Part shown: positions 43,246 through 49,641 of the stretch, piece after piece
Position numbering within the stretch: the first letter of the stretch is position 1
How the letters are laid out: the number at the start of each line of letters is the position of its first letter
Source of the DNA: Ignavibacteriota bacterium
Lineage (GTDB): Bacteria > Bacteroidota > Ignavibacteria > UBA10030 > SZUA-254
Reading direction: 5' to 3'
Assembly (NCBI GenBank): GCA_016212665.1
Contig: JACREZ010000032.1
Span: 129,566 to 193,565, forward strand
Length of the DNA: 64,000 nucleotides
Translations under genes and position numbers: made by a program
Notes under the pieces: generated by a model
What the model was told of the DNA's origin: nothing
What the model saw: only the letters and a program-made list of their open reading frames with translations
Databases searched by the model: none

Positions 43246-44367
43246 ATGGTTAATAAGAGACAGCTTATAAAGAATATAATTTCTCACAACGATGAGTGCA
43301 CTTTTTTCGATAAGAAGGATTCAGTTGACTTGAAAACAGAAAAGGGCAAAGCAAAATTTCTTAAACACATTTGTGCACTTAGTAATTCAAATCCAGAAAA
43401 TGACTCCTTCCTTATTGTTGGAATATCAAATGACAATGAAATCGTTGGGGCAGAGTTCATTGATGATGCAGATATTCAAAATTTGGTAAATTCAATTTTA
43501 AAAAATCCCCCTTTAATTAAGTATGAGAATGTTTCTTTTCCTAATCTCAAAAAGGACAAGTCCGTTGGCTTATTGACAATTAGAAACAATTCTAAGACAA
43601 CTTCCTTTCTTAAAAAAATATCGACAATTGAAGCGAATACTATCTATCACAGAATTGGTAGTAAATCAGAACCGACAAACGGAGAAATTAACAAAGTCAA
43701 AGAGAACAAAGAAATTGTTGAGAAGACATACAAATTCTCACAAATAAACATCAAAGACCTGTTAGATAATGTTTTCGATTTTTATAATCTTTGGGACAAA
43801 GCATATAACCCAACATACATCGTATTTAAAGACCAGTTTGTTGTTTGTTGGGCAGGCTATTCGACAAATGATGACTACTTGAGTGAAGTTGACATTCAAA
43901 TTGTAAATGAAGGCACTCGACTCTTTTTTTCAGCAATTCAAGAAGTAAAAATGAATATCACAAATGAACTCATCAATATTATTGAATTTCAACGATTAGG
44001 CTTTGGTAATAATTTTGACAACTACGCAACTCATTCCAACTCAATAATCTTCAAAGACAATGGAACTTATAGTATTAACAAGCAATTTATTTTCACACCA
44101 CCTCAATTTCCAATTGAAGATGTTGAAAGGCTTTATGAAAAAGCAAAGAAATTTGAGAATAGAATAAAATCAAATGAGAAAATGGACATCATAGATTGGG
44201 AGTTTGGAGAAGGGTTAGCGAACTACTATTTTCTTTGCTATTTAAATGGTATTAAAGAAGCCAGACAAGATTTTATTAATTCAATAGAATATTTAGACGG
44301 AGTCGCCGCTTTATGGCATCGGGAATGTAACGACTTATTAGAAGAGTATGAGAAAAACTACTGCTAA
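43246..44367 (+). CDS. AlbA_2/Schlafen-like putative DNA- or RNA-binding protein
   Basis: 373 residues. The N-terminal 150 residues follow the AlbA_2 (divergent AAA-4/Schlafen) pattern: SVDLKTEKGKAKFLKHICAL, NDSFLIVGISNDNEIVGAEF, then NTIYHRIGSKSEPTNGEI, which corresponds to the conserved YxRxGS strand. The C-terminal 220 residues (from about 165) are not recognised. Related domains occur in transcription regulators and in tRNA-cutting Schlafen effectors. Third gene of the array; its stop codon is overlapped by the following attC-like end. AT-rich with lysine- and asparagine-heavy usage, unlike neighbouring core genes. Confidence 0.72.
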   Translation: MVNKRQLIKNIISHNDECTFFDKKDSVDLKTEKGKAKFLKHICALSNSNPENDSFLIVGISNDNEIVGAEFIDDADIQNLVNSILKNPPLIKYENVSFPNLKKDKSVGLLTIRNNSKTTSFLKKISTIEANTIYHRIGSKSEPTNGEINKVKENKEIVEKTYKFSQINIKDLLDNVFDFYNLWDKAYNPTYIVFKDQFVVCWAGYSTNDDYLSEVDIQIVNEGTRLFFSAIQEVKMNITNELINIIEFQRLGFGNNFDNYATHSNSIIFKDNGTYSINKQFIFTPPQFPIEDVERLYEKAKKFENRIKSNEKMDIIDWEFGEGLANYYFLCYLNGIKEARQDFINSIEYLDGVAALWHRECNDLLEEYEKNYC

Positions 44368-44487
44368 TAGCCGTTTTGCAAAAGCGGTGGTTAAGTGCTT
44401 CTATGACAGTGAAGTGCTAAATCAATCTCTGTGCGTCTAATGAAGTTTAGTGCAAATAAACCCCGCCATCAAAATCCCGAAACGTTT
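44363..44487 (+). other. attC-like site closing the array
   Basis: Begins GCTAATAGCCGTTTTGCAAAAG, overlapping the AlbA_2 stop codon, and ends CCGAAACGTT. Both ends resemble the site at 42271-42402 (22 of 28 bases on the left; CCGCC-ATC-AAAT-CCC-AAACGTT order on the right). Interior words such as GGTTAAGTGC and GCACTAAAC (complement) can pair. The remaining 180 bp to the next gene is AT-rich without a gene. Confidence 0.55.
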
Positions 44488-44664
44488 TTCACTTTTAATA
44501 ACATCTTTTATCGTGAAGTCAAGTTCGACACTGCAACATAAATACAAAGTCAGGATTGGCAATAGGTTACAATAGAAAATAAGGTAACAACAAACAACAC
44601 ATAGTAAAATCTAAAAAAACGAATCATGAAATTTGTAAAACACCAAAAGTACTTTTGAAAGATG

Positions 44665-44692
44665 TTTGGGTGAAAGTAAAACATTATATTTA
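44665..44692 (+). promoter_or_regulatory. Possible promoter of the membrane phosphatase gene
   Basis: TTTG at 44665 and TATATTTA at 44685 (one mismatch to TAnnTTTG), with a spacer of 16, shorter than usual. ATG follows at 44718. Weak candidate. Confidence 0.35.
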
Positions 44693-44717
44693 GCCGGATG
44701 AATACTAACTTCCGATA

Positions 44718-46112
44718 ATGCAAAACATCTTCGCACAACCATATTTATGGAACACCGTACTGGGAGTGATAGTCTCCGGTGTGGGATTCGCTGTACTTGT
44801 GCTTTCACTCTTCCGATTGAAGCAGAAAGATATTTCACTGACGGCGTTCGGTGCAACTTCCTTACTCTATGGATTACGACTGCTTATAGAAACACAACTG
44901 AGCCAATACGTTTCCTTAGAACCGCCGGCGGGATTGCTGTATCTCAATGCATTCTGTACCTACCTCATTCCTATTCCTCTTTCAGGATTTTTATCTCAGC
45001 TTTTTGGCAAGGGTTGGAGAAACTCAGGACTTTGGGTTTTTCGGGCGGCTACCTTGTTTGCCTTTGCCGGAATTGTATCTGATGCGATCCGAACAACGCC
45101 CTTGTCATTAGAGCGCCTTAACAATATTTTAGTTATCCTTTGGGCTTTCGTAATATTCAAAAACGCCTCATGGTCGGGCATACAGAAGACGAGGGAAACG
45201 CGTGTCGTGTTGATTGGATTTATCATGTTTGGACTATTCGCTGTCAATGATAATCTCGTTGCATTAAATCTTCTGCCCTGGGATTGGGGTGAAGAAGCAA
45301 TTGGCTTTTTACTCTTCCTCATCTCTCTTGGATATGCCGTTGCGTATCGCTTCTTCAACAACGAGAAACAACTTCTCTCCGTCCGGCAGGAGATGGAAAC
45401 CGCACGGCAAATACAATTCTCGATTCTCCCGACACGAATGCCTGACATTGATGGCGTTGAAATTTCTGCACGTTACATTCCAATGACAGCAGTTGCCGGT
45501 GACTTTTATGATATTGTTCATCTTGGTAAAAAACAGATTTGCGTTCTTGTTGCGGATGTGTCAGGGCATGGCGTTGGAGCCGCTCTCATTGCTTCAATGA
45601 TTAAAGTTGCTTTTGCATCACAAACTCAGAACATGTCCAACCCTGCTGAAGTTATGAAAGCAATGAATACAATTCTTTGTGACAAGTTAGAGAGTAAGTT
45701 TATTACAGCGGGATGTGTTTTTATTGATGCAGAGAATGGAACATTGCGTTATGCAGGAGCTGGACATCCGCCGCTTCTCATCTGGAGAAAATCAGAACAA
45801 CGAATGGTTGAATTGTGTGAAAACGGTCCGCTCATCGGTCCCTTCCCGGATGCAACGTATTCAAATACGAACATGAACCTTGAATCGGGTGACAGAATTA
45901 TTTTATATACCGATGGCATTATTGAAACAACAAATGAATCCGGTTCTTTTTTCGGAGATGATTCCTTTACAAGGTTTATTCAATCCCATGAAAATGTTCC
46001 GGCAGAACAATTCACTGAAATGTTACTGAAACATCTTGCTGCATGGTCCGGAAAACGAGCGGATGAATCATTGGATGACGACCTTACTTTGATTGTTGTG
46101 GATAGAAGTTGA
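44718..46112 (+). CDS. Membrane-bound PP2C/SpoIIE serine phosphatase
   Basis: 464 residues. Residues about 1-220 form seven or so transmembrane helices (VLGVIVSGVGFAVLVLSLF; LLYLNAFCTYLIPIPLSGFL; IGFLLFLISLGYAVAYRFF), resembling 7TM sensor phosphatases. A linker QEMETARQIQFSILPTRMP leads to a PP2C domain (about 250-464) with metal motifs AVAGDFYDIV, VADVSGHGVGAAL, YTDGIIETTN and DDLTLIVVD. Likely senses an envelope signal and dephosphorylates a STAS protein. Second such phosphatase in the window (first at 18028). Lies directly after the cassette-like array. Confidence 0.93.
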   Translation: MQNIFAQPYLWNTVLGVIVSGVGFAVLVLSLFRLKQKDISLTAFGATSLLYGLRLLIETQLSQYVSLEPPAGLLYLNAFCTYLIPIPLSGFLSQLFGKGWRNSGLWVFRAATLFAFAGIVSDAIRTTPLSLERLNNILVILWAFVIFKNASWSGIQKTRETRVVLIGFIMFGLFAVNDNLVALNLLPWDWGEEAIGFLLFLISLGYAVAYRFFNNEKQLLSVRQEMETARQIQFSILPTRMPDIDGVEISARYIPMTAVAGDFYDIVHLGKKQICVLVADVSGHGVGAALIASMIKVAFASQTQNMSNPAEVMKAMNTILCDKLESKFITAGCVFIDAENGTLRYAGAGHPPLLIWRKSEQRMVELCENGPLIGPFPDATYSNTNMNLESGDRIILYTDGIIETTNESGSFFGDDSFTRFIQSHENVPAEQFTEMLLKHLAAWSGKRADESLDDDLTLIVVDRS

Positions 46113-46122
46113 ATTCACTACA

Positions 46123-46219
46123 GGGTAGTTCCTAAAACACTATTTTTCTTTGCGCCACTTTGCGTATTCTTTGTGTGCTTTGCGGTTAAACATTTTCATT
46201 GAGGTTTTTGGAACTACCC
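46123..46219 (-). repeat. 97-bp MITE-like palindromic repeat, copy 2
   Basis: Same ends (GGGTAGTTCC...GGAACTACCC) and same length as 8508-8604 but in opposite orientation; about 50 central bases are identical. It starts 10 bp after the phosphatase stop and directly abuts an ORF fragment. Confidence 0.85.
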
Positions 46220-46254
46220 TACAGTATTTGAAATATTTTCATCAACACCCTTGG

Positions 46255-46395
46255 ATGCAAGCAAAAGAATCAGGCAATAATTTGATTCATGTTCAGACTG
46301 GTCACGACACACGATTATTTATGTGGTACGATAATCCGGATGAAGTGTATTCACACATCAACACATTCTTCAAGGAAGAATTCCCAAACAAATGA
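46255..46395 (+). pseudogene. Fragment, possibly the C-terminal end of a hydrolase-like gene
   Basis: An open frame runs through the 97-bp repeat and out of it, giving about 57 residues after the repeat (QYLKYFHQHPWMQAKESG and onward, ending FFKEEFPNK). The order HVQTGHDTRLFMWYDNPDEV then a final helix resembles the last strand, histidine and helix of alpha/beta hydrolases, but this is a weak judgement. No ribosome site precedes ATG 46255. Best read as a gene remnant cut by the repeat; a small real protein is possible. Confidence 0.35.
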
Positions 46396-46401
46396 AATTG
46401 A

Positions 46402-47157
46402 CTACGCGGTCAACCCCGCCACATCCATTAACTTCTTTACTTCCGGTTTTGTCAGATGCCTCCATTCCCCTTTTGAAAGACCTTCGTACGTAATATCCGC
46501 ATACGCAACGCGGTCGAGTTTTTCGACTTCGTACCCGAACGATTCAAACATTCTATGAACCTGACGATTTCGTCCTTCATGGATGATGATACCGATAACT
46601 TTCCCCTTTCCGGCACCGATGGTATAAACTTCAGCGGGTGAAGTTTTTCCATCAGAAAGCCGAACTCCCTGTTCAAGTTTTTTTGCATCATCTTTGGTCA
46701 ACACTTTATCAAGCGTCGCTTTGTATGCTTTTTTAATTTCATGCCGCGGGTGCATGAGTTTGTGGGCAAGTTCTCCATCGTTCGTAAGCAAGAGAATCCC
46801 TGTCGTGTTTCTATCGAGCCGACCGATAGGAAAGATTCGTTCGCGAACTTTCACATAATCCATTACTGTCGGTCTGCCCCGTTCATCGCTCGCTGTTGTG
46901 ATACAATCCTTCGGTTTGTGAAAAGCGATGTACACAAGTTTATCGAGGTTCACCACTTGTTTCCCGTTCACAAACACTTTGTCACGTTCGGTCTGGACTT
47001 TCGTCCCAAGTTCAGTTACAACCGTTCCATTGATTTTTACTTTCCCTTCGGAGATTAACTCATCCGCTTTCCGACGGGAACAGACTCCGGCATCTGCGAT
47101 GAATTTATTCAGTCGTACTAAGCCTTTGGGCATTTTAAATTCGTTTCGGGTTTTCAT
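46402..47157 (-). CDS. rluB: 16S/23S rRNA pseudouridine synthase, RluB/RsuA family
   Basis: 251 residues. An N-terminal S4 RNA-binding domain (RLNKFIADAGVCSRRKADELI) is followed by the RsuA/RluB catalytic core with GRLDRNTTGILLLTNDGELA, where the aspartate of GRLDR attacks the uridine, and IHEGRNRQVHRMFE. Members modify 23S U2605 (RluB), 23S U2604 (RluF), 23S U2457 (RluE) or 16S U516 (RsuA); genes next to scpAB are usually RluB-type. Last gene of the mntA-hepT-scpA-scpB-rluB operon, 83 bp after scpB. Confidence 0.92.
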   Translation of the reverse strand: MKTRNEFKMPKGLVRLNKFIADAGVCSRRKADELISEGKVKINGTVVTELGTKVQTERDKVFVNGKQVVNLDKLVYIAFHKPKDCITTASDERGRPTVMDYVKVRERIFPIGRLDRNTTGILLLTNDGELAHKLMHPRHEIKKAYKATLDKVLTKDDAKKLEQGVRLSDGKTSPAEVYTIGAGKGKVIGIIIHEGRNRQVHRMFESFGYEVEKLDRVAYADITYEGLSKGEWRHLTKPEVKKLMDVAGLTA

Positions 47158-47240
47158 TTCTTGCTCTTTTCTTGTGGTTCTAAAAAATAACTTTAACTTT
47201 TCACTTTGAACTTTAATCTTGTACCTATAACCGATAACGA

Positions 47241-47984
47241 TTAACTGATAACACTTTCATCTCCGTTCGCAGGCGGCGGGAAACTTTCTTCCGGCGAAAT
47301 CTCTTTCAGTTCACCTGTTTCACTCACAACCGTACTTCCAAGTTGCTCTTCAATTTCTTCTGGAGTTTTCCCCATTCGTTTCAAGATTTCCCGTTCCATT
47401 TCACTCGATTGTTCGGCAAGAATTTCATCTATCTCGCGCGGCTTGGGTAAATCCGCCAAATCGTTGATGCCGAAATGTTTGAGGAAATCGTTCGTTGTTC
47501 CGTACAGCAATGGACGACCGGGAGTTGCCGCACGACCGACAATCGTAATCAATCCTCGTTCGAGCAATTTGTGAATTGCATAATCTGCATTGACGCCGCG
47601 AATCGCTTCGAGTTCGGATTTTGTCACCGGTTGTTTGTACGCAATCACAGAAAGCGATTCAAGCACCGACTGCGAAAGTTTCCGCTTCGACTTTTCTTTT
47701 ATCATCCGACCAAGCCAATCGGCAAACTCCGGTTGTGTTGCACATTGGTATCCGCCCGCAATGTGAATAATACGGAACGGACGATTCGATTGCGCGTACT
47801 CTTCGTTGATGCTCTGAATAATCGAGAGCATTTCTTCTTCCCTGATGCGAAACCGCATTCCGGTGTACTCAGTCGAACCCATGATTGTTTGAAGTTGCTT
47901 CACCGTCAGCGGCTCGTCCGAAGCGAAGATAAGCGCTTCTATGATTTGTCGTTTATTTTCAGAAGGTGGAATCGGCTGTTCCAA
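47241..47984 (-). CDS. scpB: Segregation and condensation protein B
   Basis: 247 residues of paired winged-helix domains (RQIIEALIFASDEPLTVKQL; LSVIAYKQPVTKSELEAIRG; GRPLLYGTTNDFLKHFGI, the characteristic end). ScpB with ScpA and Smc forms the bacterial condensin. The start lies 26 bases inside scpA, so translation is coupled. A Glu-rich tail of about 50 residues follows the second domain. Confidence 0.95.
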   Translation of the reverse strand: MEQPIPPSENKRQIIEALIFASDEPLTVKQLQTIMGSTEYTGMRFRIREEEMLSIIQSINEEYAQSNRPFRIIHIAGGYQCATQPEFADWLGRMIKEKSKRKLSQSVLESLSVIAYKQPVTKSELEAIRGVNADYAIHKLLERGLITIVGRAATPGRPLLYGTTNDFLKHFGINDLADLPKPREIDEILAEQSSEMEREILKRMGKTPEEIEEQLGSTVVSETGELKEISPEESFPPPANGDESVIS

Positions 47985-48708
47985 CAGGTTGTTCTTCCTT
48001 TATTTTATACACAATAAAATCGTCTTCATGTTCCGATGGCTTCAGCCCGATAAATCTCTGCTTGACCATCTCCAACATTGCAATAATCGTGACTATGATA
48101 CGAATTTTCTCCGTCATATGCTCAACTAACTCAATGAACCCGATTTCATCCCGCATCCTGAACACATCGGCGATGTAACTCATCTGTTCATCTATCGTTA
48201 CGTTCATCATCTCGACATCGTGATACAATTTTTTCGGAATTCTATCAAGCACTTTCCTGAACGCGGCGATGAGATTGAACATTGTAATATCTTTCAGGCT
48301 TGCTTCCTGGTCTTCGATGGAAATCAATTTCGGGTCGGCATGAAATCCCTGACGATAGAAATACCTGCTTTGCTCAAATTCCAATCCCTGCATTGCAAGA
48401 CTCGCCTCTTTGAAGCGTTTGTATTCCAACAATCGCCGGACGAGTTCTGCACGCGGGTCTTCTTCTTCTTCGACTCCCTCATCTCGCGGAAGTAACATCC
48501 GCACTTTAATTTGCATCAATTCCGCCGCCATGACGATGAAATCGCCTGCAATTTCCAAATCCAACTCTTGCAATAAATGCAGATACTCCAAAAATTCTCT
48601 GGTGATTCTCGCGATGGGAATATCATAGATATCCAACTCATCCCGTTTGATGAAAAAGAGAAGCAGGTCGAGCGGACCCTCGAATGTTTGGAGTTTTACT
48701 TTGTACAT
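47959..48708 (-). CDS. scpA: Segregation and condensation protein A (kleisin)
   Basis: 249 residues opening with the ScpA signature FEGPLDLLLFFIKRDELDIYD, then ITREFLEYLHLLQELDLEIAGDF. Kleisin subunit that bridges Smc heads and binds ScpB. Length is normal. It begins 8 bases after the hepT stop codon, so it shares a transcript with the toxin-antitoxin pair. Confidence 0.95.
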   Translation of the reverse strand: MYKVKLQTFEGPLDLLLFFIKRDELDIYDIPIARITREFLEYLHLLQELDLEIAGDFIVMAAELMQIKVRMLLPRDEGVEEEEDPRAELVRRLLEYKRFKEASLAMQGLEFEQSRYFYRQGFHADPKLISIEDQEASLKDITMFNLIAAFRKVLDRIPKKLYHDVEMMNVTIDEQMSYIADVFRMRDEIGFIELVEHMTEKIRIIVTIIAMLEMVKQRFIGLKPSEHEDDFIVYKIKEEQPVGTADSTF

Positions 48709-48716
48709 TCTGTGTT

Positions 48717-49061
48717 TTAAGATTTGAATGATGCCAAGACCATTTGTATTCGCAAGCCAACTTCAGGTAAATCCTTCTGGATTGTTTCCCAAATTATCTG
48801 AGTATCTACACCAAAATACTCATGTGTAACTTTATTTCGCATGGCAATCATTTCACTCCATGGAATTTCAGGATATCCGTCCTTAATTTCTTCAGGAATA
48901 TTCTTTGCAGCCTCACCTATGATTTCTAAATTTCTTACTACGCCATCAATCGTTTTATCATCATCTTTGAAATCTGCATAAGACATTCCGTTTATGTATT
49001 TCTCAATTTTCGTTATTGAGGAGACAATATCCTCAAGAAACATAAGTGGTTTTCTTTTCAT
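48717..49061 (-). CDS. HepT-like RNase toxin (DUF86)
   Basis: 114 residues, HEPN fold. The catalytic Rx4HxY motif is intact as RNKVTHEY (followed by FGVD), and LEIIGEAAKNIPEEI is the usual upstream helix. HepT cuts RNA and is silenced by AMP addition from its MntA partner. The ATG overlaps the mntA stop by four bases, and the gene ends eight bases before scpA. Confidence 0.93.
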   Translation of the reverse strand: MKRKPLMFLEDIVSSITKIEKYINGMSYADFKDDDKTIDGVVRNLEIIGEAAKNIPEEIKDGYPEIPWSEMIAMRNKVTHEYFGVDTQIIWETIQKDLPEVGLRIQMVLASFKS

Positions 49062-49351
49062 ACTGTAATGAGAGCATTAATTATCTCTTCTCGCATTGCA
49101 GGTTTAAGAGCATCCTTCGTTACCAAATCAACCCTAATACCAAGCGAAGATGTGAGGTAATTTTCCAGATGTAGAAAATGAAAAAAGCCTACTGGCTTGG
49201 AAAATTCGACCAGCACATCAACATCACTTTCGTCATCTTGTTCGTTGCGAGTGTACGAACCAAAGATTCCTATTCTCTCCACAGAATAAGACACTCTTAA
49301 ATTCGGTAGTTCTTCCACCAACTTCTTTTTGATTTCTTCTAAATTCATCAT
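49058..49351 (-). CDS. MntA-like nucleotidyltransferase antitoxin
   Basis: 97 residues from ATG 49351 (or 49348). Minimal nucleotidyltransferase fold with GIFGSYTRNEQDDESDVDVL: the GSx10DxD active site. Family members AMPylate the tyrosine in HepT's Rx4HxY motif to block it. First gene of the operon mntA-hepT-scpA-scpB-rluB. Confidence 0.92.
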   Translation of the reverse strand: MMNLEEIKKKLVEELPNLRVSYSVERIGIFGSYTRNEQDDESDVDVLVEFSKPVGFFHFLHLENYLTSSLGIRVDLVTKDALKPAMREEIINALITV

Positions 49352-49641
49352 TTTGGCTGCATTAAAATACAAAGCGATTGAGCAAGATACAAACTGTAAT
49401 TAGAGCGTGTTCTTATTCACTTGGTTTCTTTGTCTACATAATAAGAGTAACCAAAAATCACGGAAATGGTCCTGGACATATCAATGAGTTCAATCATCAT
49501 CCTTTCCATCCTCCCTCGTCAACCTTTCCTCCCTTCCCACTGTCTTAATGCAGGTTAGAAAAAGTTCGGACAACCTGTAACCTTTTTCTTTTCAATTCCG
49601 TCTAATGGTTGTATTTGACTGTTAATATTTCAGAGTACCAA

